A stretch of DNA of 64,000 nucleotides from Pseudomonas violetae. GTDB taxonomy: Bacteria > Pseudomonadota > Gammaproteobacteria > Pseudomonadales > Pseudomonadaceae. Where the stretch lies: positions 35,665-99,664 of the forward strand of contig NZ_JAKNRW010000020.1 in NCBI RefSeq assembly GCF_023072615.1, read 5' to 3'. Of the stretch, positions 34,332 to 41,669 are shown piece by piece. A program made the translations under genes and the position numbers. Position 1 is the first letter of the stretch. The number at the start of each line of letters is the position of its first letter. Below the pieces are notes generated by a model. It saw only the letters and a list, made by a program, of their open reading frames with translations, had not been told where the DNA came from and did not search any database.

Positions 34332-34949
34332 ATGTCCGAAGTAAATCTGTCCACCGACGAAACCCGCGTCAGCTACGGTATCGGCCGTCAGCTGGGCGAC
34401 CAGTTGCGCGACAACCCGCCACCGGGCGTTAGCCTGGATGCGATCCTCGCTGGTCTGACCGATGCCTTCTCTGGCAAGGAAAGCCGTGTAGGTCAGGAAG
34501 AAATGTCCGCCAGCTTCAAGGTCATTCGCGAAATCATGCAAGCCGAAGCAGCTGCCAAGGCTGAAGCCGCAGCAGGTGAAGGCCTGGCTTTCCTGGCTGA
34601 AAACGCCAAGCGTGACGGCATCACCACCCTGGCTTCCGGCCTGCAATTCGAAGTGCTGACCCAGGGTGAAGGCGCCAAGCCGACCCGTGAAGATCAAGTG
34701 CGTACTCACTACCACGGCACCTTGATCGACGGCACTGTGTTCGACAGCTCCTACGAGCGCGGCGAGCCTGCAGAATTCCCGGTTGGCGGCGTGATCGCTG
34801 GCTGGACCGAAGCCCTGCAACTGATGAACGCTGGCAGCAAGTGGCGCCTGTATGTGCCGAGTGAATTGGCCTACGGCGCTCAAGGCGTTGGCAGCATTGC
34901 GCCGCACAGCGTACTGGTGTTCGACGTCGAGTTGCTCGACGTTCTGTAA
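34332..34949 (+). CDS. fklB: FKBP-type peptidyl-prolyl isomerase FklB
   Basis: This 205-residue protein folds or isomerises proline peptide bonds. The N-terminal dimerisation region is helical (RVSYGIGRQLGDQL...VSLDAILAGLTDAFSG) and the C-terminal FKBP domain (about 105-205) has VRTHYHGTLIDGTVFDSSYERGEPAEFPVGGVIAGW and the closing YGAQGVGSIAPHSVLVFDVELL. The start at 34332 (MSEVNLSTDETRVSYG) gives the PAO1 FklB length; the open frame extends 25 codons further without conservation. No export signal, so it is cytoplasmic. Confidence 0.95.
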   Translation: MSEVNLSTDETRVSYGIGRQLGDQLRDNPPPGVSLDAILAGLTDAFSGKESRVGQEEMSASFKVIREIMQAEAAAKAEAAAGEGLAFLAENAKRDGITTLASGLQFEVLTQGEGAKPTREDQVRTHYHGTLIDGTVFDSSYERGEPAEFPVGGVIAGWTEALQLMNAGSKWRLYVPSELAYGAQGVGSIAPHSVLVFDVELLDVL

Positions 34950-34964
34950 GCCTTTGCGTTTGCT

Positions 34965-35066
34965 CTGTAGGAGCGAGCTTGCTCGCGAAAAACTCAAGGA
35001 CACCGCGCTCATTCAGAATGCCCGCGTTATCGTTGACGTCCATCGCGAGCCTGCTCGCTCCTGCAG
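34965..35066. repeat. REPIN (family A), well preserved
   Basis: The left end CTGTAGGAGCGAGCTTGCTC (34965-34984) and inverse right end GAGCCTGCTCGCTCCTGCAG (35047-35066) can form one long hairpin. The 55-nt interior is shared with the copies at 33680, 35888, 40987 and 48085. Confidence 0.88.
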
Positions 35067-35078
35067 GCTTAGTGACGC

Positions 35079-35336
35079 TCATATCTCTATCGGGTGCTGC
35101 AGTTCATGCGCAGGGCGCAATGCCCGGGCGTAGCAGAACAGAAACAGGTTACGCACCAACTCCTTGAGAACCAACGGTTCGCTGGAACTCAGGCCGTTGA
35201 CGTCCAGATCCCCTTGTTCCTGGAGTTCGTTCAGGGCTTCTTCTTCAAGCACCGCACAGACTTCTCCGGTTTCCCGATGCAGGATCCTGAGGTAAGGGTG
35301 TGGCCGGTCAAGCCAGGCATCGATCAAATAAGTCAT
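35079..35336 (-). CDS. Small conserved protein of the PA4570 type, probably iron-regulated
   Basis: This 85-residue soluble protein starts MTYLIDAWLDRPHPYLRILHRETG and has an acidic middle (VLEEEALNELQEQGDLDVNGL) followed by a hydrophobic helix (LVLKELVRNLFLFCYARAL). The start at 35336 is chosen because GGAG lies 9 nt upstream; two further Mets are possible. A Fur-box-like sequence sits 32-50 nt upstream. By position between fklB and ispB it matches PAO1 PA4570, a gene I recall as induced by iron limitation. Function unknown. Confidence 0.8.
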   Translation of the reverse strand: MTYLIDAWLDRPHPYLRILHRETGEVCAVLEEEALNELQEQGDLDVNGLSSSEPLVLKELVRNLFLFCYARALRPAHELQHPIEI

Positions 35337-35367
35337 CAATATCATCTCCATTGATTTGGGGTTCAAT

Positions 35368-35386
35368 GAGAATAATTCTTATTATC
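35368..35386 (-). promoter_or_regulatory. Candidate Fur box
   Basis: GAGAATAATTCTTATTATC matches the 19-bp Fur consensus at 14 positions by my count. It lies 32 nt upstream of the ATG at 35336, overlapping the expected promoter, so ferric uptake regulator repression is the likely control. Confidence 0.75.
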
Positions 35387-35521
35387 GAAATAGCAAGGAC
35401 CTATTGGGGGTCTGCTCTTTTTTCCGGGTAGAGATTGCGTAAGGTCAAAACAACGGGCGCTGTCTATCGCGCGGGGGAGGGGCGCCATCCGGCGCAGAGC
35501 GCAGGATGGGCTACAGCTGGA

Positions 35522-35863
35522 TCAGACTTTTCTGACGAACTCGGATTTGAGTTTCATCGGGCCAATGCCATCGATCTTGCAATCGATATCGTGGTCGCCA
35601 TCGCACAGGCGGATGTTCTTGACCTTGGTGCCGACCTTTACCACCAGCGAAGTGCCCTTGACCTTGAGGTCCTTGATTACGGTGATGGTATCGCCGTCCT
35701 GCAGGACATTGCCGACCGAATCTTTCTTCGCGGTGTCATCGGCCGCCACTTCGGTTTCGCCGCCAGTCGTCCACTCGTGGGCGCACTCGGGGCAGATCAG
35801 CTGCGCGCCGTCTTCGTAGGTGTATTCGGAATTGCATTTTGGGCAGGGTGGCAACGTGCTCAC
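35522..35863 (-). CDS. phnA: PhnA/YjdM-family zinc-ribbon protein
   Basis: This 113-residue protein has an N-terminal zinc ribbon with two C-x2-C pairs (CPKCNSEYTYEDGAQLICPEC, split here into CPKC and CPEC; about residues 7-27) and the C-terminal PhnA domain (DGDTITVIKDLKVKG, VKVGTKVKNIRL, DIDCKIDGIGPMKLKSEFVRK). Named for alkylphosphonate genes of E. coli, but the family is not required for C-P bond cleavage and the role is unclear. No other phn gene is nearby. Confidence 0.93.
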   Translation of the reverse strand: MSTLPPCPKCNSEYTYEDGAQLICPECAHEWTTGGETEVAADDTAKKDSVGNVLQDGDTITVIKDLKVKGTSLVVKVGTKVKNIRLCDGDHDIDCKIDGIGPMKLKSEFVRKV

Positions 35864-35887
35864 TAGGGCTCCTTGGATTGAGGATCG

Positions 35888-35990
35888 CTGTAGGCGCGAG
35901 CTTGCTCGCGATGGACGTCAACGATAACGCGTTTATCTTGGATAAACGCGGTGCCCTTGAATTCTTCGCGAGCAAGCTCGCTCCTACAGG
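35888..35990. repeat. REPIN (family A), inverse orientation
   Basis: The left end CTGTAGGCGCGAGCTTGCTC (35888-35907) and right end GAGCAAGCTCGCTCCTACAG (35970-35989) form a long inverted pair. The interior reads as the reverse complement of the copy at 34965. It sits between phnA and ispB, both on the minus strand. Confidence 0.88.
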
Positions 35991-35996
35991 GGTGGA

Positions 35997-36965
35997 TCAA
36001 TGGGTGCGGGCTACCGCGAACTCACTCAGTTCGATCAACGCATCGCGGTATTCGCTGGCTGGCAGCGCGTCGAGGCATTTGATTGCGCGGGCTACATAGT
36101 CCCGTGCCAGTTGCGCCGTGTACTCCAGCGAGCCTGAGGCCTCCACTGCTTCGCGGATGCTTTCCAGGTCTTCGATGCCGCCTTTCTGAATCGCTTTACG
36201 CACCAGGGCTGCCTGTTCCGGTGTACCTTCACGCATGGTGAAGATCAGCGGCAGCGTCGGCTTGCCTTCAGCCAGGTCGTCGCCGACGTTCTTGCCCAGG
36301 GTCTCGGCATCGCCTTTGTAATCGAGCAGGTCGTCGACCAGTTGGAAGGCAACCCCAAGGTGATCACCAAATGTACGCAGGGCCTCGCTCTGCTCCGGTG
36401 TCGCGCCCGCCAGTGCCGCGGCACTGTGGGTCGAGGCTTCGAAGAGCATGGCGGTCTTGCCGCGGATGACTTCCATGTAGGTTTCTTCGGTGGTGCTGGC
36501 GTCGCGGACTTTCGACAGCTGCAACACTTCGCCTTCGGCAATGATGCGGGTCGCTTGCGAAAGGATTTTCATCACTGGCATGGAGCCCAGTTCGACCATC
36601 ATTTCGAAGGAGCGCGAATACAGGAAGTCGCCAACCAGCACGCTCGGAGCATTGCCCCACATGGCGTTGGCGGTCGAGCGGCCACGGCGCATGCCGGACA
36701 TGTCGACCACGTCGTCATGCAGCAGGGTGGCGGTGTGCAGGAACTCGATGGTCGCGGCCAACAGGCGCATGTCATCGCCTTCGCGGCCGAGGGCCTTGCC
36801 ACACAGCAACACTAATAAAGGACGCAGGCGTTTACCGCCGGCCGAGGTAATGTAATCGCCGATTTTCGATACCAGCGGCACTCGGGAAGTCAGCTGCTTC
36901 TTGATGATGCCGTCGACGGCGCTAAAATCGTCCGCCACCGCGCGGTAGAAAGCTTGGGGTTGCAT
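35997..36965 (-). CDS. ispB: Octaprenyl diphosphate synthase
   Basis: This 322-residue trans-prenyltransferase builds the polyprenyl side chain of ubiquinone from isopentenyl diphosphate. The first Asp-rich motif is LLHDDVVD (about residues 82-89) and the second is QLVDDLLDYKGD (about 210-221); GGKRLRPLLVLL lies upstream of the first. It is divergent from rplU-rpmA across 240 nt, the classical arrangement in gamma-proteobacteria. Confidence 0.96.
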   Translation of the reverse strand: MQPQAFYRAVADDFSAVDGIIKKQLTSRVPLVSKIGDYITSAGGKRLRPLLVLLCGKALGREGDDMRLLAATIEFLHTATLLHDDVVDMSGMRRGRSTANAMWGNAPSVLVGDFLYSRSFEMMVELGSMPVMKILSQATRIIAEGEVLQLSKVRDASTTEETYMEVIRGKTAMLFEASTHSAAALAGATPEQSEALRTFGDHLGVAFQLVDDLLDYKGDAETLGKNVGDDLAEGKPTLPLIFTMREGTPEQAALVRKAIQKGGIEDLESIREAVEASGSLEYTAQLARDYVARAIKCLDALPASEYRDALIELSEFAVARTH

Positions 36966-37044
36966 CAGCGACAGTCGCTCCAGAAGGGTTGCGCGGCATG
37001 CTAGGACCCACGTCCGGACCTGTCAAGGCGCGATGGACGGCCCC

Positions 37045-37073
37045 TTGCAACACTCCGGCAGCTTGCGTACAAT
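37045..37073 (+). promoter_or_regulatory. Sigma-70 promoter of rplU-rpmA
   Basis: TTGCAA (37045-37050) and TACAAT (37068-37073) are separated by 17 nt, close to consensus. This gives a leader of about 125 nt before the rplU ATG. Confidence 0.7.
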
Positions 37074-37205
37074 CGCGCACCCTGAACTTCCTGGGCAGCA
37101 CCTGCCTTACGCAATTGCAATCGGGCCTTCCAGCCCTATGCAGCCATGCCAGCCAATACCTCTTCTTATAAAGAGCTGGGTGAGCAGGATTATCGGAGAA
37201 ATACC

Positions 37206-37520
37206 ATGTCGTACGCAGTAATTGTTACTGGTGGCAAGCAATACAAGGTCGCCCCAGGTGAATACCTGAAGATCGAAAAACTGGAAATCGCTACCGGCGA
37301 ATCCGTTACTTTTGATCGCGTTCTGTTGGTCGCCAATGGCGATGACGTGAACATCGGCGCTCCAGTTGTTGCCGGCGCTACCGTTGTGGCTGAAGTGATC
37401 TCCCAAGGTCGTCACGATAAAGTCCGCATCATCAAGTTCCGTCGTCGTAAGCACCACATGAAGCGTATGGGCCACCGCCAGTGGTACACCGAGATCAAAA
37501 TCACCGGTATTCAGGCTTAA
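37206..37520 (+). CDS. rplU: 50S ribosomal protein L21
   Basis: This 104-residue ribosomal protein binds 23S rRNA. MSYAVIVTGGKQYKVAPGEYLKIEKL at the N-terminus and KVRIIKFRRRKHHMKRMGHRQWYTEIKITGI at the C-terminus are diagnostic. The start at 37206 has GGAGAAAT upstream; the upstream 20 codons of open frame are leader. rpmA follows after 34 nt as one operon. Confidence 0.98.
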   Translation: MSYAVIVTGGKQYKVAPGEYLKIEKLEIATGESVTFDRVLLVANGDDVNIGAPVVAGATVVAEVISQGRHDKVRIIKFRRRKHHMKRMGHRQWYTEIKITGIQA

Positions 37521-37554
37521 TTTCAGCCTAATTCCTCACTAGGAGAATTGACTC

Positions 37555-37830
37555 ATGGCACACAAAAAAGCTGGTGGTAGTACCCGTAACGGTCGCGACT
37601 CAGAAGCCAAACGCCTTGGCGTGAAGATGTATGGCGGCCAGGTTATCATTCCGGGCAACATCATCGTGCGTCAGCGCGGCACCCAATTCCACGCCGGTTA
37701 CGGTGTTGGCATGGGTAAAGATCACACCCTGTTCGCGAAAATCGACGGCGTGATCAAGTTTGAAGTAAAAGGCGCTTTCAACCGCCGTTACGTGAGCATT
37801 GTCCCGAAGACTGCAGTCGTCGCGGCATAA
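37555..37830 (+). CDS. rpmA: 50S ribosomal protein L27
   Basis: This 91-residue basic protein sits near the peptidyl-transferase centre. The N-terminus MAHKKAGGSTRNGRDSEAKRLGVK and the block GNIIVRQRGTQFHAG are diagnostic. It is a few residues longer at the C-terminus than E. coli L27. AGGAG lies upstream and an intrinsic terminator follows. Confidence 0.98.
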   Translation: MAHKKAGGSTRNGRDSEAKRLGVKMYGGQVIIPGNIIVRQRGTQFHAGYGVGMGKDHTLFAKIDGVIKFEVKGAFNRRYVSIVPKTAVVAA

Positions 37831-37845
37831 TTACGTAGTTGCTGG

Positions 37846-37874
37846 AAAAGCCCTGTCTCGCGACGGGGCTTTTT
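37846..37874 (+). terminator. Intrinsic terminator of rplU-rpmA
   Basis: The stem AAAGCCCTGTC-TCGC-GACGGGGCTTT (one G-U) is followed by T-rich sequence. obgE starts about 150 nt further on, so it has its own promoter or relies on readthrough. Confidence 0.88.
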
Positions 37875-38025
37875 CGTTTGTGGGGTGAGTCTCTTGCAAA
37901 GCTGTTTGTGATGGGCTCCAGCGCTGGATTCTGCGGTCGTTGATTGAGGTCGCTGCGCTCATTTTTGCAAGAGTCTTATGTCTTAGTGTTTTTCGGCTCG
38001 TCCGTATGACGAGAGGCGTTTTGTT

Positions 38026-39249
38026 ATGAAGTTTGTTGATGAAGTATCGATTCGAGTAAAGGCCGGCGACGGCGGCAACGGTTGCATGAGCTTTCGTCGC
38101 GAAAAGTTCATTGAAAACGGTGGCCCGAACGGCGGTGACGGTGGTGATGGCGGCTCGGTCTACATGGTTGCCGACGAAAACCTCAACACCTTGGTGGACT
38201 ACCGTTACACCCGTCATTTCGATGCCGAGCGTGGCTCCAACGGTGGCAGCACCGACTGCACCGGCAAGAAAGGTGAAGAGCTGGTTCTGCGCGTTCCGGT
38301 TGGCACGACGGTTATTGACTCGGCTACCCAGGAAGTGATCGGCGACCTGACCAAGGCTGGTCAGAAACTGCTGGTGGCTCATGGTGGCTGGCACGGTCTG
38401 GGTAACACCCGTTTCAAATCCAGTACCAACCGTGCTCCGCGCCAGACCACGCCGGGCAAGCCGGGTGAGGCGCGTGATCTGAAGCTGGAAATGAAGGTGT
38501 TGGCTGACGTGGGCCTGCTTGGGCTGCCGAATGCTGGCAAAAGTACCTTCATTCGTTCGGTTTCGGCCGCCAAGCCGAAAGTTGCCGACTACCCGTTCAC
38601 CACGTTGGTGCCGAACCTGGGTGTGGTCAGTGTCGATCGCTGGAAGAGCTTCGTGGTTGCGGATATTCCAGGCCTGATCGAAGGTGCTTCCGACGGCGCA
38701 GGCCTGGGGATTCGCTTCCTCAAGCACTTGTCGCGTACCCGTCTGCTGTTGCATCTCGTGGACATGGCGCCGCTGGATGACGCCAGTGCCCCGGATGCTG
38801 CAGAAGTGATCGTCAGCGAGCTGACCAAGTTCAGCCCGTCCCTGGCTGAGCGTGATCGTTGGTTGGTGCTGAACAAGTGCGACCAGATCCTGGAAGAAGA
38901 GCACGAAGAGCGCGTCAAGGAGATCGTTGATCGCCTGGAATGGACCGGTCCGGTCTACGTGATCTCGGCCATCTCCAAGCTCGGTACCGAGCGCCTGTGC
39001 CACGACATCATGCGTTACATGGAGGATCGTGCCGATCGCCTGGCGAATGACCCTGCTTACAAGGAAGAGCTGGCTGAGCTCGATCAGCGCATCGAAGACG
39101 AGGCCCGTGCTCAGCTGCAGGCCCTGGACGACCAGCGTGCCCTGCGTCGCAGCGGCGTGAAATCGGTCCATGACATCGGTGACGATGATTGGGACGAAGA
39201 AGACGTGGATGACGAAGACGGTCCGGAAATCATTTACGTGCGTGACTGA
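38026..39249 (+). CDS. obgE: Ribosome-associated GTPase ObgE (CgtA)
   Basis: This 407-residue GTPase acts in late 50S assembly and stress control. The glycine-rich Obg fold covers residues 1-158 (VKAGDGGNGCMSFRREKFIENGGPNGGDGGDGGSV in its first part), and the G domain follows with G1 GLPNAGKST (about 167), G2/G3 (PFTTLVPNLG, DIPGLIEGA) and G4 NKCD. The C-terminal tail is extremely acidic (DDDWDEEDVDDEDG), as in other Obg proteins. Confidence 0.97.
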   Translation: MKFVDEVSIRVKAGDGGNGCMSFRREKFIENGGPNGGDGGDGGSVYMVADENLNTLVDYRYTRHFDAERGSNGGSTDCTGKKGEELVLRVPVGTTVIDSATQEVIGDLTKAGQKLLVAHGGWHGLGNTRFKSSTNRAPRQTTPGKPGEARDLKLEMKVLADVGLLGLPNAGKSTFIRSVSAAKPKVADYPFTTLVPNLGVVSVDRWKSFVVADIPGLIEGASDGAGLGIRFLKHLSRTRLLLHLVDMAPLDDASAPDAAEVIVSELTKFSPSLAERDRWLVLNKCDQILEEEHEERVKEIVDRLEWTGPVYVISAISKLGTERLCHDIMRYMEDRADRLANDPAYKEELAELDQRIEDEARAQLQALDDQRALRRSGVKSVHDIGDDDWDEEDVDDEDGPEIIYVRD

Positions 39250-39266
39250 TCTGTTGCTATAAACTT

Positions 39267-39293
39267 AAACGCCGCTCAATCGAGCGGCGTTTT
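39267..39293 (+). terminator. Intrinsic terminator of obgE
   Basis: The stem AAACGCCGCTC-AATC-GAGCGGCGTTT is followed by T, 17 nt past the stop codon. Confidence 0.9.
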
Positions 39294-39372
39294 AGTATCT
39301 GGAAATCGGTAGTCACGAATAACGTCATGGGCAGCGCTGGGTCGCGCTGTCCTCAAGCTAAGGTTGAAGATG

Positions 39373-40491
39373 ATGCGGAGCAAGGTGACAGGTGCGCAGC
39401 GTTGGGTCGTGAAGATCGGCAGCGCTTTGCTGACGGCGGATGGCAAGGGTCTGGATCGTGCGGCGATGGGTGTCTGGGTCGAGCAGATGGTGGCTTTGCA
39501 TGAAGCCGGCGTCGAGCTGGTGCTGGTGTCCTCCGGGGCGGTAGCGGCGGGGATGAGTCGCTTGGGCTGGAGCGTACGACCCAGTGCCATGCATGAGCTC
39601 CAGGCGGCGGCTGCTATCGGCCAGATGGGGCTGGTGCAGGCGTGGGAGTCGAGCTTTGCCGAGCATGGCAGGCATACCGCGCAGATTCTCCTGACCCACG
39701 ATGACCTGTCCGACCGCAAGCGCTACCTGAACGCCCGCAGTACATTGCGTGCATTGGTTGAGCTGAAAGTCATCCCTGTGATCAATGAAAACGACACCGT
39801 GGTCACTGATGAGATCCGTTTCGGCGACAACGACACCCTGGCGGCGCTGGTGGCTAATCTGGTCGAGGCTGATCTGCTGGTGATCCTGACTGATCGCGAC
39901 GGTATGTTCGACGCCGACCCGCGCAAAAATCCCGACGCCAACCTTATTTACGAAGCGCGCGCCGATGACCCGGCGCTGGATGCGGTCGCTGGTGGCACTG
40001 GCGGTGCCTTGGGTCGTGGCGGCATGCAGACCAAATTGCGAGCTGCGCGGCTGGCAGCGCGCTCTGGTGCGCACACCATCATCGTTGGTGGGCGCATTGA
40101 TCGCGTGCTGGATCGTCTCAAGGCGGGTGAGCGCATCGGCACGCTGTTGTCGCCTGAGCGCGGCATGTTGGCGGCGCGCAAGCAATGGCTGGCCGGGCAT
40201 CTGCAAACCCGTGGCACGCTGGTGCTGGATGCTGGTGCGGTGGCTGCGCTGTCCCAGGGCAACAAGAGTTTGTTGCCGGTCGGGGTCAAGCTGGTCCAGG
40301 GCAGCTTCCGGCGTGGCGAAATGGTGGTGTGCGTGGCGCCGGACGGTCGTGAGATCGCTCGCGGCCTTGCGAACTACAGTGCGCTGGAAGCACAGAAAAT
40401 CATTGGTCAGTCGTCTGAGGCGATTGTCGGTCTATTGGGTTATATGGCTGAGCCGGAACTGGTTCATCGCGATAACCTGATTCTGGTCTGA
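39373..40491 (+). CDS. proB: Glutamate 5-kinase
   Basis: This 372-residue enzyme phosphorylates glutamate as the first step of proline synthesis. The amino-acid-kinase domain has RWVVKIGSALLT (about residues 9-20), VLVSSGAVAAGM, INENDTVVTDEIRFGDNDTLAALVA and GTGGALGRGGMQTKLRAARLA. A C-terminal PUA domain (about 275-372) is present. The start is chosen at 39373 (MRSKVTGAQRW), giving the usual length; an ATG one codon earlier (39370) and a TTG at 39364 are possible alternatives. Confidence 0.96.
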   Translation: MRSKVTGAQRWVVKIGSALLTADGKGLDRAAMGVWVEQMVALHEAGVELVLVSSGAVAAGMSRLGWSVRPSAMHELQAAAAIGQMGLVQAWESSFAEHGRHTAQILLTHDDLSDRKRYLNARSTLRALVELKVIPVINENDTVVTDEIRFGDNDTLAALVANLVEADLLVILTDRDGMFDADPRKNPDANLIYEARADDPALDAVAGGTGGALGRGGMQTKLRAARLAARSGAHTIIVGGRIDRVLDRLKAGERIGTLLSPERGMLAARKQWLAGHLQTRGTLVLDAGAVAALSQGNKSLLPVGVKLVQGSFRRGEMVVCVAPDGREIARGLANYSALEAQKIIGQSSEAIVGLLGYMAEPELVHRDNLILV

Positions 40492-40503
40492 AGGAATATT
40501 TGA

Positions 40504-40968
40504 ATGTGTGTGGCAAAAGGATTGTTGGGTCTGCTGTTGGCAGTGCCGCTGCTGGTTTCGGCCGAGGAGATTGGTCAGGTGTCGACGGTATTCAAGATCG
40601 TCGGTCCTAACGACCGCATCGTCGTCGAGGCGTTTGATGATCCGAAGGTCGAGGGTGTGACCTGCTACCTGTCTCGCGCCAAGACTGGCGGATTGAAAGG
40701 TGGGTTGGGGTTGGCGGAGGATCGCGCCGAGGCGTCTATCGCCTGCCGCCAGGTCGGGCCGATCAGCTTCAAGGGTGAGTTGAAGGATGGCGACGAGGTG
40801 TTCAAGGAGCGCACCTCGCTGGTGTTCAAGACCATGCAGGTGGTGCGGTTCCTCGACAAGAAGCGCAATACCCTGGTGTACCTGGTGTACAGCGATCGCT
40901 TCATCGAAGGCAGTCCGCAGAATGCGGTGACGGCGATCCCGATCCTGCCGTGGGCGCACACCCAATAA
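40504..40968 (+). CDS. creA: CreA-family periplasmic protein
   Basis: This 154-residue protein has a signal peptide (GLLGLLLAVPLLVSAEE) and the CreA body: IGQVSTVFKIVGPNDRIVVEAFDDPKVEGVTCYLSRAKTGG (about residues 20-60), CRQVGPI, and LVYLVYSDRFIEGSPQNAVTAIPI. Cys residues could form a disulfide. Function of CreA is unknown; it is named from the E. coli cre locus but no creBCD genes are here. It follows proB after 12 nt and is likely co-transcribed. Confidence 0.93.
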   Translation: MCVAKGLLGLLLAVPLLVSAEEIGQVSTVFKIVGPNDRIVVEAFDDPKVEGVTCYLSRAKTGGLKGGLGLAEDRAEASIACRQVGPISFKGELKDGDEVFKERTSLVFKTMQVVRFLDKKRNTLVYLVYSDRFIEGSPQNAVTAIPILPWAHTQ

Positions 40969-40986
40969 CCTGGCGCAAATCCAAAA

Positions 40987-41085
40987 TGTAGTAGCGAGCT
41001 TGCTCGCGAAAAACCAGAGTGCGCCGCGTTTCGTCAGGTGGCGCGCGTAATCGTTGGTGACCATCGCGAGCAGGCTTGCTCCTAA
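40987..41085. repeat. REPIN (family A), partly diverged
   Basis: The left end TGTAGTAGCGAGCTTGCTCG (40987-41006) and right end ATCGCGAGCAGGCTTGCTCC (41063-41082) flank an interior with CGCGTAATCGTTGGTGACCATC, a recognisable variant of the family-A core. Confidence 0.8.
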
Positions 41086-41096
41086 AAGCGGGCAAT

Positions 41097-41123
41097 AAAA
41101 AACCGACCCTGAGGTCGGTTTTT
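41097..41123. terminator. Bidirectional terminator between creA and rpsT
   Basis: The stem AAAACCGACC-CTGA-GGTCGGTTTT has A-rich and T-rich flanks and so can serve both the proB-creA transcript and rpsT on the opposite strand. Confidence 0.92.
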
Positions 41124-41138
41124 CAACAAGCTTATCGC

Positions 41139-41417
41139 TTATGCGGCAACAGCAAGGTTCAGAGCCTTGACGTGACCGTTCAGGCGGCTCTTATGACGAG
41201 CAGCCTTGTTCTTGTGGATGATGCCTTTATCGGCCATACGGTCGATAACTGGCACGGCCAGAACGTAAGCAGCTTGAGCTTTTTCAGCGTCTTTTGCGTC
41301 GATGGCCTTAACTACATTCTTGATGTAGGTACGAACCATGGAACGCAGGCTGGCGTTGTGGCTGCGACGCTTCTCAGCCTGTTTTGCACGTTTTTTGGCG
41401 GAAGGTGTGTTGGCCAC
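41139..41417 (-). CDS. rpsT: 30S ribosomal protein S20
   Basis: This 92-residue helical basic protein binds 16S rRNA. MANTPSAKKRAKQAEKRRSHNASLRSMVRTYIKNVVKAI is diagnostic, with DKGIIHKNKAARHKSRL further on. A near-consensus promoter lies upstream. It is divergent from murJ. Confidence 0.98.
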   Translation of the reverse strand: MANTPSAKKRAKQAEKRRSHNASLRSMVRTYIKNVVKAIDAKDAEKAQAAYVLAVPVIDRMADKGIIHKNKAARHKSRLNGHVKALNLAVAA

Positions 41418-41470
41418 CGTCGAGCTCCTCGAAAGACTTTTTAGGAAATAGCAAACAAAATAGGCCGCGA

Positions 41471-41499
41471 ATCATGCCGATGAGTTGATGTCTTGTCAA
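41471..41499 (-). promoter_or_regulatory. Sigma-70 promoter of rpsT
   Basis: On the minus strand TTGACA (41494-41499) is followed by a 17-nt spacer and CATGAT (41471-41476). The -35 is perfect consensus. Confidence 0.72.
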
Positions 41500-41669
41500 G
41501 GGCGGTTGAAACGTTCCGCTAAGTGGTAGGTATAAAGAGGCGGGATATTTATTTCCGGCGCTTGACCTGTAAACTCGCGAGCTTTGGCTCTGTGCTGCTG
41601 CGGCGCGGAGTATCGCATAAGTAGGCGCTTTGTTCGCCTGCTGTTTATCGACAGGCACAAACTCTTTCA

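Noticed and set aside
35522..35863. Evidence for a phosphonate-degradation locus
   Set aside because: PhnA-family proteins are not diagnostic of C-P lyase and no other phn genes are nearby.
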